From the IMG/VR virus record IMGVR_UViG_3300022072_000109, positions 1-27,055 of that record: a DNA stretch of 27,055 nucleotides; one strand, written 5' to 3'. The notes under the pieces were generated by a model that worked only from the letters and a program-made list of their open reading frames with translations, did no database searches and was not told the DNA's origin. Position numbers and translations under genes: made by a program. Below are positions 1-6,260 of the stretch, piece after piece (position 1 is the stretch's first letter; every line of letters starts with the position of its first letter). This DNA is from a virus.

Positions 1-126
1 CGGGTGGGTGGGCGTAACGAAGTGAAGCCCTGAGTTCCTCAAGTAGGCGAGCGAGCACTGCTGCACCATGCGTTCGGTTTGCGCGGGCTGGGCGAGACCA
101 GTTCCGACATGTGGCCATCGAAAAAA

Positions 127-139
127 CCCGTAGTACGGG
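127..139. promoter_or_regulatory. Palindromic operator-like site, CCCGTAGTACGGG
   Basis: Two 6-bp arms separated by a single base, flanked by A runs on both sides. This is the first of seven exact CCCGTANTACGGG sites. A 1-base loop cannot form an RNA hairpin at full pairing, so a dimeric DNA-binding protein is the likelier reader. Confidence 0.6.
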
Positions 140-238
140 AAAAATGCAGCTGATTTGCGCCATAAGTTATCAAAGAGCTATTGTTCCGTATTGTTCCAGA
201 TTGTTCCGTTATGAAGAACAACATTAATTTTTTACTCG

Positions 239-303
239 GCACTTGCAAGTGCTTGTTTTTAAAGGCTTTTCTTTATATATATATCTATATCTATCTATAT
301 TTA
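239..303. other. Perfect palindrome plus AT-rich tract, possible DNA unwinding element
   Basis: GCACTTGCAAGTGC at 239-252 is a perfect 14-bp palindrome. It is followed directly by a tract (256-303) made almost only of A and T, with runs of TATATAT and repeated CTATAT. The tract lies between two groups of TTGTTCC repeats (181-207 and 310-324). This order of repeats, palindrome and AT-rich DNA is typical of theta-type origins. The origin role is inferred from layout only. Confidence 0.45.
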
Positions 304-447
304 CTTGTATTGTTCCAATGTTCCGTCTAAAAAAGAATATATACGCTCCAACTTTTTTTCGTTTCCTTCAATCACGTGTAAACGCGTTATTTCTATGATT
401 GCGTCCGTTTCTCTTTATTGCGGCAACTACTCAAAACCCCCAAAATT

Positions 448-568
448 GGAACAAGCTCCAACAACTACCCTCAAAACCCGCGCCCAGCCTCACTTTAGCA
501 TTGTTCTTTTCGACGGAACATTACCCTTTTTAGCGGAACAAGCTCCAGAAACCACCCTCGAAACCCGC
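448..568. repeat. Imperfect 34-bp direct repeat
   Basis: Positions 448-481 and 535-568 share GGAACAAGCTCCA, then ACCCTC, then AAACCCGC at the same spacing, with only a few differences. Each copy contains a GGAACAA element within an imperfect inverted repeat (GGAAC...GCTCC). The copies are 87 bp apart and sit inside the TTGTTCC cluster. Confidence 0.65.
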
Positions 569-609
569 ATGGGCTCTATGTTCCGTCTGTTCCACCACCC
601 ACAAAAATA

Positions 610-622
610 CCCGTATTACGGG
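610..622. promoter_or_regulatory. Palindromic operator-like site, CCCGTATTACGGG
   Basis: A perfect 6-1-6 inverted repeat with T at the centre, followed by GAAAAAG-like sequence as in the other intergenic copies. It lies 73 bp before the next copy, within the non-coding left region. Confidence 0.6.
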
Positions 623-682
623 AAAAAGTTATCAAAAAGAACTGAGGGCACCCAGTAGTAGATAATTGACAACACATAAAAA

Positions 683-695
683 CCCGTACTACGGG
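683..695. promoter_or_regulatory. Palindromic operator-like site, CCCGTACTACGGG
   Basis: A perfect 6-1-6 inverted repeat flanked by AAAAA and AAAAC. It lies about 80 bp upstream of the promoter at 776-804, a position suited to action at a distance or cooperative looping with the copy at 843-855. Confidence 0.6.
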
Positions 696-775
696 AAAAC
701 CCGAAACCAGTGCCCACACCACCAACACACCAATAATGGTTGTCACGTGATTACACCGAAACCAAAAAGGTCTAC

Positions 776-804
776 TTGACAAGTGTCAATACTTATGAGA
801 TAAT
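776..804 (+). promoter_or_regulatory. Strong sigma-70-type promoter with overlapping palindrome
   Basis: A consensus -35 box TTGACA (776-781) and a -10 box GATAAT (799-804) are separated by 17 bp. The -35 box is the left arm of an inverted repeat, TTGACA-AG-TGTCAA (776-789), so a repressor bound there would cover it. The predicted start is near 811, giving a leader of about 70 nt before the gene at 880 that contains the CCCGTACTACGGG site. It probably drives the first gene block. Confidence 0.75.
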
Positions 805-842
805 GATGGCGTTGGTTGAGTAAAGCGACACGAACAAAGAAA

Positions 843-855
843 CCCGTACTACGGG
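843..855. promoter_or_regulatory. Palindromic operator-like site downstream of the first promoter
   Basis: CCCGTACTACGGG begins exactly 67 nt after the first base of the TTGACA box at 776, that is about 32 nt into the predicted transcript. The same 67-nt geometry recurs at 3660/3727. A protein bound here would act as a roadblock or as a regulator of promoter clearance. Confidence 0.65.
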
Positions 856-879
856 AAATTTAACTCTAGGGAAATTACT

Positions 880-1722
880 ATGACAAACGCAAACGAGTAT
901 TTAGAAGTCAACGCAAACGGCGAACCGGTCACCTATCTGGGCAAAGCAAAACCTATCGGTAAGCGTCCATCGATAGCCAATATCAATCGTGCCAACAAGC
1001 CGAGCGGTTACATTATATATAGAGGCGCTTCGTTACTCGATGGCAAGCCAATCGTAGTTGTTGCAGTTACACGTGAATCAAAGAATGCCAAGACTGGCAA
1101 CATGGTGCAGACCTATATTCTGGTCGATAACGGCGCAAGCCCAGTGCAAAACGCACGTAGTCTGGATGATGTATCGGTGTGCGGGGATTGTAAGCACCGG
1201 CGCGGTATGGGTGGTTCGTGCTATGTCAACCTTGGGCAAGGCGCACGTAGTGTGATGGATGGTGTGCAGCGTGGGATATATCCGGAAGATCTAGTTGGTG
1301 CATGTTTGGCAACAGCAGGTAGGCATGTCCGGTTAGGTACGTACGGCGACCCAGCAGCAGTGCCCGCAGGGATTTGGAGCCCACTGTTATATAACGCAGC
1401 AGGTCATACCGGCTACACGCACCAATGGCATACCGGCAAGGCTGACCATGTAAAGCAATGGTGTATGGCAAGCGTGGATACAGCCAAGGAAATGGCAATT
1501 GCCAAGATGGACGGATGGCGCACGTTCCGTGTCCGTGGTGCGAACGAAGGGCTTGAGTATGGCCATGAGATGAAGTGCCCAGCATCGGCCGAGATGAACA
1601 AGCGTCTGACCTGCGATACATGCATGGCATGCAGTGGTGGTGTAGATAGCAAGAAGGCAAGCGTCGTGATCATCGTGCACGGCTCACTCAAGAATCGTTT
1701 TGCTGCATCAGTCGCAGCATAA
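880..1722 (+). CDS. Cysteine-rich conserved phage/plasmid protein, function unknown
   Basis: A 280-residue protein, the first gene after the promoter at 776-804. The RBS is weak (TAGGGAAATTACT before ATG). It has nine cysteines: a CxxC plus a third Cys at 101, 104 and 114, single ones at 142 and 195, and a C-terminal group at 233, 245, 248 and 251. This arrangement suggests one or two bound zinc ions or a metal cluster. Central motifs include GTYGDPAAVP (153-162) and YTHQWH (179-184). I recall similar proteins in phages and conjugative plasmids, annotated only as a domain of unknown function (possibly DUF7227), but this is unverified. No enzymatic motif is clear. Its place behind a tightly controlled promoter points to an early role, such as host takeover or replication control, but this is inference. 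Confidence 0.8.
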   Translation: MTNANEYLEVNANGEPVTYLGKAKPIGKRPSIANINRANKPSGYIIYRGASLLDGKPIVVVAVTRESKNAKTGNMVQTYILVDNGASPVQNARSLDDVSVCGDCKHRRGMGGSCYVNLGQGARSVMDGVQRGIYPEDLVGACLATAGRHVRLGTYGDPAAVPAGIWSPLLYNAAGHTGYTHQWHTGKADHVKQWCMASVDTAKEMAIAKMDGWRTFRVRGANEGLEYGHEMKCPASAEMNKRLTCDTCMACSGGVDSKKASVVIIVHGSLKNRFAASVAA

Positions 1723-1727
1723 AACAT

Positions 1728-1750
1728 GGGCGGGGCAACCCGCTTAATTA
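1728..1750 (+). terminator. Short GC hairpin after the first gene, possible weak terminator
   Basis: GCGGG (1730-1734) and CCCGC (1739-1743) form a perfect 5-bp stem closed by a GCAA tetraloop of the stable GNRA class, followed by TTAATTAA. The T run is poor, so termination would be partial. It could also act as an RNA stability element. It sits between the gene ending at 1722 and the palindrome at 1752. Confidence 0.35.
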
Positions 1751-1751
1751 A

Positions 1752-1764
1752 CCCGTACTACGGG
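1752..1764. promoter_or_regulatory. Palindromic operator-like site, CCCGTACTACGGG
   Basis: This copy sits in the 59-bp gap between the cysteine-rich gene and the next block, 18 nt before ATG 1782 and just upstream of its GGAGAAGAA RBS. No clear -35/-10 pair is seen at the 67-nt distance used elsewhere, so its role may be to block transcription passing through. Confidence 0.6.
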
Positions 1765-1781
1765 AAAAACTGGAGAAGAAA

Positions 1782-1967
1782 ATGAAATACAAAATTGAGA
1801 AGTTAGTGCTGTGCGAGGTAAGTATCTGGAACGTGATCGAGGCCGACTCTATGGAAGAGGCAATGGGCAATGCAGCGTATGGTGGTAGTGGTGACGAGAA
1901 TTACGACCATGAGATCGTGAGTGACGTTAGGACTATTCTAGTCAGAGTTAAGGAGATGACGGAATGA
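1782..1967 (+). CDS. Small acidic hypothetical protein
   Basis: A 61-residue protein with a strong RBS (ACTGGAGAAGAAA then ATG). It is acidic in the middle (SMEEA, GSGDENYDHE) and ends KEMTE. The end shares the AAGGAGATGACGGAATGA type of sequence that serves as RBS for the next gene, whose ATG overlaps this stop (ATGA). No family recognised. Confidence 0.65.
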   Translation: MKYKIEKLVLCEVSIWNVIEADSMEEAMGNAAYGGSGDENYDHEIVSDVRTILVRVKEMTE

Positions 1968-2143
1968 GACACATAGAGGCGATGTACAACATAGATAAGG
2001 ACGAACTGGAGGACATAGTGCGTGAGCTGGGCATGGTTATCGAAGAGGGCGACCCGCAAACCATAGCGGACGTGTGGCTGTACAAGGTCAAGCCGTATGT
2101 GCACAAGGCACTGGCTTCAATTTCTATACAGGAGACAAAATGA
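1964..2143 (+). CDS. Small hypothetical protein, 59 residues
   Basis: It begins MRHIEAMYNIDKDELEDIV and ends SISIQETK. The ATG overlaps the upstream stop as ATGA, and the stop overlaps the next ATG at 2140 in the same way. GGAGATGACGG lies just upstream as RBS. It is acidic and predicted mostly helical. It is shorter than 60 residues, so automatic gene finders could miss it. No family recognised. Confidence 0.65.
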   Translation: MRHIEAMYNIDKDELEDIVRELGMVIEEGDPQTIADVWLYKVKPYVHKALASISIQETK

Positions 2144-2409
2144 TTACAACAAAACAGATCGAAGAACTCGCATTGCATCAAGCACTGATGGTGGTGTTCG
2201 TTAACGTGGGTGAGGAGGGTTGGCCGGATGACCCGATGGAGTTTCTCGAGCGGGCAAGAGACGAAGATGGGTTCGAGTCGAATGATGAGATGGTTCCTTG
2301 GCAACCGTTCGAGTACTACGATGCGCATTCCCTATGTGACGAGGTGCATACGTTTGCAACAACGTTCGAGCAAGTGATTAACGAAGCATTAATTTTGGAT
2401 AGGGGTTGA
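2140..2409 (+). CDS. Small hypothetical protein, 89 residues
   Basis: The start at 2140 (MITTKQIEELALHQ) is chosen over an in-frame upstream start because it overlaps the previous stop (ATGA) and follows CAGGAGACAAA. The protein is strongly acidic (DDPMEF, RARDEDGFESNDE) and rich in aromatic residues. It sits in an unbroken translationally coupled chain of small genes, 1782-3653. Function unknown. Confidence 0.65.
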   Translation: MITTKQIEELALHQALMVVFVNVGEEGWPDDPMEFLERARDEDGFESNDEMVPWQPFEYYDAHSLCDEVHTFATTFEQVINEALILDRG

Positions 2410-2410
2410 T

Positions 2411-2626
2411 ATGAAAACAGAAGAGCAACGGATGATCGAGCTGGCGGGCGCACTGATCGGCGTAATAAACGAGCACGAGGCAGATACATTGGTGGCAGCA
2501 GGGTCGTTAACAGTCGCATTACTAAACATCGTCGTGCAATCGGGTATCGATAAGGATGCGTTCTTGAGGGCGTTTCACAGTCAAGCAGATCATATGTACA
2601 GCCTAGGCGGGGAGACGATGCAATGA
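2411..2626 (+). CDS. Small hypothetical protein, 71 residues
   Basis: Begins one base after the previous stop, with GGATAGGGGTTGAT upstream as RBS. The sequence MKTEEQRMIELAGALIGVINEHEADTLV-like N-terminus is helical, with a short hydrophobic middle (SLTVALLNIVV) that is too short and mixed to be called a membrane segment. The stop overlaps the next ATG at 2623. No family recognised. Confidence 0.6.
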   Translation: MKTEEQRMIELAGALIGVINEHEADTLVAAGSLTVALLNIVVQSGIDKDAFLRAFHSQADHMYSLGGETMQ

Positions 2627-2973
2627 AAACGTATCAGTTGCGGGGAGAATCACTCGCTTGGGCTGTGCTTACGGCGTTAGGAAAACCAGCGTACGTAAGC
2701 AAAAACAAACGGGTAATTACCGCGCCCTATGGGACATTCAACCATCGCAAAGGATTACCTTATTTTGAGCCACAGTATCGCGGGTCTCAGGGTTTAGCGT
2801 TAATCTGGAAATATAAAATTGCTATAGAGCCGTGGGATTCTTGTTACCGGTGGAGGGCACATATAAACAATGAGGTTGAAGCATTTGGGGATAACCCAGT
2901 AGAGGCAGCGATGAAGGCTTTAGTGAAACACAAACTAGGTGACGAAGTAGAGATACCAAAGGGGCTGCAATGA
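2623..2973 (+). CDS. Hypothetical phage protein, 116 residues
   Basis: Starts MKTYQLRGESLAWAVLTALGK. The ATG overlaps the previous stop. The C-terminal part has the pattern 'W.AHINNEVEAFGDNPVEAAMKALVKHKLGDEVEIP', which resembles small phage proteins (DUF2591-like) in which a helical AAM.A(L/F)V..K.GDEVE.P ending is common. That similarity is from memory. No catalytic motif is evident. Confidence 0.6.
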   Translation: MKTYQLRGESLAWAVLTALGKPAYVSKNKRVITAPYGTFNHRKGLPYFEPQYRGSQGLALIWKYKIAIEPWDSCYRWRAHINNEVEAFGDNPVEAAMKALVKHKLGDEVEIPKGLQ

Positions 2974-3125
2974 AAACATTTGCGCAGTGGGTTAGAGAGC
3001 ACGAAGACCAGATGGATGGCGTGGATATTGTGGCATGGTGTGCCGAGGCTTACATGGCTGGGTACGACATGGGCATTGCCATTCAAAAAGAACTGCAAGA
3101 CAAACAAAACGAGGCCAACACATGA
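2970..3125 (+). CDS. Small hypothetical protein, 51 residues
   Basis: MKTFAQWVREHEDQMDGVD..., ending KQNEANT. The ATG overlaps the previous stop (ATGA) and the stop overlaps the ATG at 3122. GGGGCTGCAATG gives only a weak RBS, so translation is probably coupled. Function unknown. Confidence 0.55.
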   Translation: MKTFAQWVREHEDQMDGVDIVAWCAEAYMAGYDMGIAIQKELQDKQNEANT

Positions 3126-3301
3126 CTGACAATATACCGGTAGCAAAGTGGGATGCATACGAGCAACAACAACGCCGATGGGAACTATTGCACCCGCCAA
3201 TACCCAAGACAATCACGGTGCGCTATCTGGACGCATACAGGCAGGTGACCCGTGAGTACGTAGTGCCTAACACGATTAAGTTTCCAGATCGGGTGTGGTG
3301 A
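3122..3301 (+). CDS. Small basic hypothetical protein, 59 residues
   Basis: The start at 3122 (MTDNIPVAKWDAYEQQQRRW) overlaps the previous stop. It is preferred to an upstream in-frame start lying inside the neighbouring gene. The protein has a proline-containing middle (HPPIPKTITV) and a basic aromatic end. The stop TGA overlaps the next start as TGATG. No family recognised. Confidence 0.55.
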   Translation: MTDNIPVAKWDAYEQQQRRWELLHPPIPKTITVRYLDAYRQVTREYVVPNTIKFPDRVW

Positions 3302-3402
3302 TGGAGGAGCTAGCGCTATGGAAATTTGTCGCTGGGGCATTTATAGGTATAGCGTTGTCCGCGCTATTGTTTCTCTTTATTGTTTTTTCGGGGGCAGTAT
3401 GA
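3301..3402 (+). CDS. Tiny single-span membrane protein, 33 residues
   Basis: The start overlaps the upstream stop (TGATG) and the stop overlaps the next ATG at 3399. The frame reads MEELALWKFVAGAFIGIALS and continues with a run of L, F, I and V to the end. This gives one membrane-spanning helix of about 22 residues (8-31) with an acidic N-terminus. It may be a holin-like or regulatory micropeptide. It is supported by its exact fit between two coupled genes, not by similarity. Confidence 0.5.
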   Translation: MEELALWKFVAGAFIGIALSALLFLFIVFSGAV

Positions 3403-3653
3403 AAGCAAAGATCATCATTTCGTTAGGGTATAGAAAGTTTGTGATGGACTCAGACAGGGCGCTGAAGGTAATAGACCTACTGGCTGACGCAGAGATGTAC
3501 GAGGCCAAGTACCACAGCTCAGTGGGTGATGTAGCCGCATACAACAGCCACCATGTGTACGCCAACGAGGACGCCAACGGTATCGGGCTAGAGTTAATGC
3601 CCGAGGCGATGTACGCAGTAGCCAAGCTGGCGGGTAAGCCCACTAACGACTAG
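3399..3653 (+). CDS. Hypothetical protein, 84 residues
   Basis: The start at 3399 (MKAKIIISLGYRKFVMDSDRALKVIDLLADAEMYE) is chosen because it overlaps the membrane peptide's stop, and an earlier in-frame start would overwrite that gene. It has a beta-strand-like N-terminus, a central helix, and a C-terminal helix ending AGKPTND. The pattern recalls small phage proteins in which a strand-helix unit 'VLxLLADAxxY' recurs, but no function is known. It is the last gene of the first block. Confidence 0.6.
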   Translation: MKAKIIISLGYRKFVMDSDRALKVIDLLADAEMYEAKYHSSVGDVAAYNSHHVYANEDANGIGLELMPEAMYAVAKLAGKPTND

Positions 3654-3659
3654 GTCTGT

Positions 3660-3688
3660 TTGACGCAAACATCTTTACATGTAATAAT
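3660..3688 (+). promoter_or_regulatory. Promoter of the MoxR-VWA operon
   Basis: TTGACG (3660-3665), 17 bp, then AATAAT (3683-3688). TACAT/ATGTA arms (3676-3680, 3687-3691) surround the -10 region. The operator CCCGTACTACGGG begins at 3727, exactly 67 nt from the first base of the -35 box, as at 776/843. The sequence from 3687 to 3700 (ATGTAGTTGTAGTA) recurs identically at the promoter near 20554. Confidence 0.7.
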
Positions 3689-3726
3689 GTAGTTGTAGTA
3701 ATTAGTACCAATAACAAACATAAATA

Positions 3727-3739
3727 CCCGTACTACGGG
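3727..3739. promoter_or_regulatory. Palindromic operator-like site upstream of the MoxR gene
   Basis: CCCGTACTACGGG, preceded by ATAAATA and followed by GATAACTT, lies 26 nt before ATG 3766. It is in the leader of the transcript predicted from 3660-3688 and probably controls the operon at 3766-7316. Confidence 0.65.
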
Positions 3740-3765
3740 ATAACTTAAATTCTTTGGAGAAGCAC

Positions 3766-4881
3766 ATGAGCACAATTACATTCGGTTCGACCCTGTCCCT
3801 TGATCAGTTCAAGACCGCTATTGCTACCGCAGGTGATCAGGTCACCATCATCGGCGAGGGAGAGCCGGGGATCGGTAAGTCGGCAGTTATGGGTTCACTG
3901 TCCCGTCTATTCCCTAACCACGAGCATGCGTATATCGATTGCACACTGCTGGACTTAGGTGACTTCGCACTGCCGTATACCGAGGTGGTGGAAGCAACTG
4001 GTCTCAATATGCGGGTGACCAAGTTTGCGCCGAACGCACGCTTTAAGTTTCAGTCAGGCAAGCCTGTCATCGTGATGCTGGATGAGATCGGCAAGGCAAT
4101 GAAGTCGGTCAAGAATGTGTTGTTGACGTTGATGCTGGAGCATCGCATCGGTGACATGCAGTTGCCAAAGGGTTCGATTGTATTCGGCACGACCAACCTT
4201 GCATCAGATGGTGTTGGCGATATGTTAGAGGCTCATGCCCGCAACCGTGTCTGTTTCGTCAAAGTGCGCAAGCCACACGCAGGCTTCAATGCAGATGGAT
4301 CAATCGATTCTGATTCGTGGGGTGCGTGGGCGTTGGAGAATGATATTGCGCCAGAGATCATTGCAGGTGTGCGTCAGTACCCGCAGTTCTTGGAGAGCTA
4401 TACCAACCCAGCACAGAAAGAAAACCCGTACATTTTTAATCCGTTGCGTGCAGGTAGCGCGGCGTTTGTTACACCACGTAGTTTAGAGAAGGCAAGTCAC
4501 ATCGCGAAGAAGCGTCACGTACTAGGCAATGAGATGACCCTGAGTCTGTTGGCCGGTACGATTGGCGAGTCAGCAGCACGTGATCTGGAGGCGTTCTTCA
4601 CAGTAGTAGATAAGCTGGCATCGTGGGAGGTAATCATCCGTGACCCAGAGAACACCAAGCTACCCGAGGATACGATTGCCAAATGCATTCAGGTGTTCAG
4701 TGCGATTACCCGTGTCGATAAAGATTCGTTTGATCAGTGGATGACGTACCTAGATCGTATGGACAAGGAATGGCAGGCACTGTTCGCTCGCAGTATCGTC
4801 AAGTCATCGACCAAGTCGAGCATCGCTGTAAAGAATAAACGGTTCGTTAAGTGGGCGACCGACAATCAGTGGTTGTTTTAA
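3766..4881 (+). CDS. MoxR-type AAA+ ATPase
   Basis: A 371-residue ATPase. ATG 3766 follows CTTTGGAGAAGCAC and is preferred to a TTG twelve bases upstream that lies within this RBS. The Walker A motif is GEPGIGKS (32-39) and Walker B is VIVMLDEI (101-108). A sensor-1 TTN lies at 142-144 and a candidate arginine finger in AHARNRV (156-162). This layout fits the MoxR/AAA_5 branch of AAA+ proteins, which act as chaperone-like remodelling machines with VWA-domain partners such as NorQ-NorD and CobS-CobT. The next gene encodes just such a partner, 10 bp away. The protein probably works in the cytoplasm. The target in a phage is unknown; remodelling of a host or virion metal-dependent protein is only inference. 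Confidence 0.85.
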   Translation: MSTITFGSTLSLDQFKTAIATAGDQVTIIGEGEPGIGKSAVMGSLSRLFPNHEHAYIDCTLLDLGDFALPYTEVVEATGLNMRVTKFAPNARFKFQSGKPVIVMLDEIGKAMKSVKNVLLTLMLEHRIGDMQLPKGSIVFGTTNLASDGVGDMLEAHARNRVCFVKVRKPHAGFNADGSIDSDSWGAWALENDIAPEIIAGVRQYPQFLESYTNPAQKENPYIFNPLRAGSAAFVTPRSLEKASHIAKKRHVLGNEMTLSLLAGTIGESAARDLEAFFTVVDKLASWEVIIRDPENTKLPEDTIAKCIQVFSAITRVDKDSFDQWMTYLDRMDKEWQALFARSIVKSSTKSSIAVKNKRFVKWATDNQWLF

Positions 4882-4891
4882 GGAGATAAGC

Positions 4892-6058
4892 ATGACGACA
4901 TTAACTCAAGAGCAACGCGTTCAACGCTCACATGTATGGCTGATGAACGAGCCTAAGTATTGTTTGTTTGCAGGCATCATGATGATGGGTACGACTGAGG
5001 TGCGTGACGATATGCCAACGGCTGCAACCAATGGCCGCGATACATTCTACGGTCGTGCGTTTGTAGCCAAGCAGGATGAAAAGAAATTACGTGGGCTTAT
5101 ATTGCACGAGAACATGCACAAGGCGTTTCGTCATCTGACTATATGGGAGCCGCTGTACAAGAAGAACCCGCGCTTGGCTAACATGGCAATGGACTACGTG
5201 ATTAACTTGTTTATTGTAGACGCTGACCCTAACAAGCAACACGTTGACCTGCCAGACGGTGGGCTAGTAGATGCGCGGTTCCGTGGTATGGACGTAGGTG
5301 CTGTATATAAAATATTGGAACAAGAGAATGAACAAAATGATGGTGGTGATGAGGCAAGCGAGGGCACGGGGTTCGATGAGCATGACTGGGATGGGGCACA
5401 AGAGCTGTCCGCTGACGAGAAAGAAGCACTCGCAAAAGAAATCGATCAGGCACTACGTCAAGGTGCAATCCTTGCAGGTAAGTTAAAGGGGGGCGTACCA
5501 CGTGAGATCAGCGACATGCTCGAGGCTAAGGTTGATTGGCGTGCAGTACTGCGTGATTATGTAACCTCGTATTGCGCTGAGAAAGATATGTCCACGTGGC
5601 GCAAACCTAACCGTAGGTGGGTGGATCAGGATGTGTACCTGCCATCTGTTATCGGCGAGACGGTCGGACGCATCGTAGTTGGTATCGACATGTCAGGTTC
5701 GGTTGGGGCAGCAGAAATCGGTCAGTTCTTAGGTGAGTTGATGCAGATATGTAACGCTGTACACCCTGAAGGTATCGACCTGCTGTATTGGGACACACAA
5801 GTTTGTCAGCATGAGAAGTATGAGATGGGTAGCTACGAGGGGCTGATGACTAGCACTAAGCCCAAGGGTGGTGGCGGTACAAGTCCGGCATGTGTAGCTG
5901 AGTACATCACTGCACATAAGATCAAGGCCGAGTGCGCGATCATGTTGACTGACGGATACGTATCAAGCTGGGGTACGTGGCCTATCCCTGTACTGTGGGG
6001 CATCACCACTAAACGTATCGTTGCTGACGTGGGAGTGTCTGTGTATGTCGGAGATTAA
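4892..6058 (+). CDS. Metallopeptidase-like / VWA domain protein, MoxR partner
   Basis: A 388-residue protein with RBS TAAGGAGATAAGC. The N-terminal half carries a zinc-peptidase-type HExxH motif, HENMH (72-76), in a helix, followed by 'ANMAMDYVIN' (96-105), the usual downstream element of the DUF2201 N-terminal domain. An acidic linker (about 143-175) follows. The C-terminal VWA-like domain has the metal-ion-dependent adhesion site DMSGS (266-270) and a later TDG near 354. This two-domain layout matches the VWA-like family paired with MoxR ATPases. The VWA domain should bind Mg2+ and the ATPase or its substrate. Whether the HExxH site cleaves protein is untested. The gene overlaps the start of the next by 14 bp. 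Confidence 0.85.
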   Translation: MTTLTQEQRVQRSHVWLMNEPKYCLFAGIMMMGTTEVRDDMPTAATNGRDTFYGRAFVAKQDEKKLRGLILHENMHKAFRHLTIWEPLYKKNPRLANMAMDYVINLFIVDADPNKQHVDLPDGGLVDARFRGMDVGAVYKILEQENEQNDGGDEASEGTGFDEHDWDGAQELSADEKEALAKEIDQALRQGAILAGKLKGGVPREISDMLEAKVDWRAVLRDYVTSYCAEKDMSTWRKPNRRWVDQDVYLPSVIGETVGRIVVGIDMSGSVGAAEIGQFLGELMQICNAVHPEGIDLLYWDTQVCQHEKYEMGSYEGLMTSTKPKGGGGTSPACVAEYITAHKIKAECAIMLTDGYVSSWGTWPIPVLWGITTKRIVADVGVSVYVGD

Positions 6059-6260
6059 TGAGATTGTAGAACGGGAATTGCAGAAGCGGGCTCGGTCTTT
6101 GTGGGGTGTGCTCCACCAGATTACGTACGGTAGGCAGTATGAGATCACAGAGCACGCTGCCTTCTATCAGAGCAACCCACGCTTAAAGGCAGCAGGTCTG
6201 ACATACGACGAGGCTAATGCAATGTGTATCTTAATGAATGCAGGGGGTACCTATGAGTGA
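6045..6260 (+). CDS. Small hypothetical protein, paralogue of the next gene
   Basis: ATG 6045 (MSEINEIVERELQKRARS) lies inside the end of the VWA gene, after GGGAGTGTCTGTGT. A start further upstream in frame is less likely because it would extend deeper into that gene. The C-terminus LTYDEANAMCILMN (about residues 51-64) matches LTYDEALALTKLMN in the next gene, with near-identical DNA (TCTGACATACGACGAGGC). The unit looks like a small alpha/beta fold, perhaps with an RNA- or protein-binding role. Function unknown. Confidence 0.6.
   Translation: MSEINEIVERELQKRARSLWGVLHQITYGRQYEITEHAAFYQSNPRLKAAGLTYDEANAMCILMNAGGTYE

Larger units (their letters stand above)
179..594. repeat. Cluster of TTGTTCC / GGAACAA short repeats (iteron-like)
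   Basis: TTGTTCC occurs three times at an exact 10-bp period (181-187, 191-197, 201-207) and again at 310-316. TGTTCC follows at 319-324, 579-584 and 588-593. The reverse form GGAACA(A/T) lies at 448-454, 515-521 and 535-541. ATGTTCCGTCT is present twice (318-328 and 578-588). Phased short repeats beside an AT-rich tract are the usual form of initiator-protein binding sites at replication origins, but they could instead be operators. No initiator gene is identified in the window. Confidence 0.6.
1..775. other. Non-coding left region with repeats and palindromes
   Basis: No convincing gene is visible on either strand. The few open frames here are short, lack good ribosome binding sites and run through repeated DNA. 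The stretch holds clustered TTGTTCC/GGAACAA repeats, a 48-bp AT-rich tract, a perfect 14-bp palindrome, an imperfect 34-bp direct repeat, and three copies of the CCCGTANTACGGG palindrome. It ends at the first strong promoter. I read it as a control region and candidate replication origin. Positions 1-120 show nothing I can assign and may include the edge of whatever lies to the left. Confidence 0.6.

Noticed and set aside
179-594. CRISPR-like array
   Set aside because: Repeats are 7-13 bp, occur in both orientations and have irregular spacing; no 24-40 bp repeats with unique spacers.
305-658. Open frame of 117 codons in the left region
   Set aside because: It starts at TTG without RBS, runs through the repeats and operators, and its internal similarity (EQAP.TTL.TR twice) is just the 34-bp DNA repeat.
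39-782. Minus-strand open frames (39-248 and 576-782)
   Set aside because: Short, no RBS, low-complexity products and they cross the repeat and operator sites.
1226-1660. Minus-strand open frames opposite the cysteine-rich gene
   Set aside because: Their composition (His, Cys, Arg rich) is that expected of a shadow frame. The plus-strand gene has promoter, coding motifs and context.
3766-6058. Cobalt chelatase CobS/CobT pair
   Set aside because: The ATPase is of the same broad class, but the partner has an N-terminal HExxH metallopeptidase-like domain and no cobalamin genes are near, so the general MoxR-VWA label is safer.
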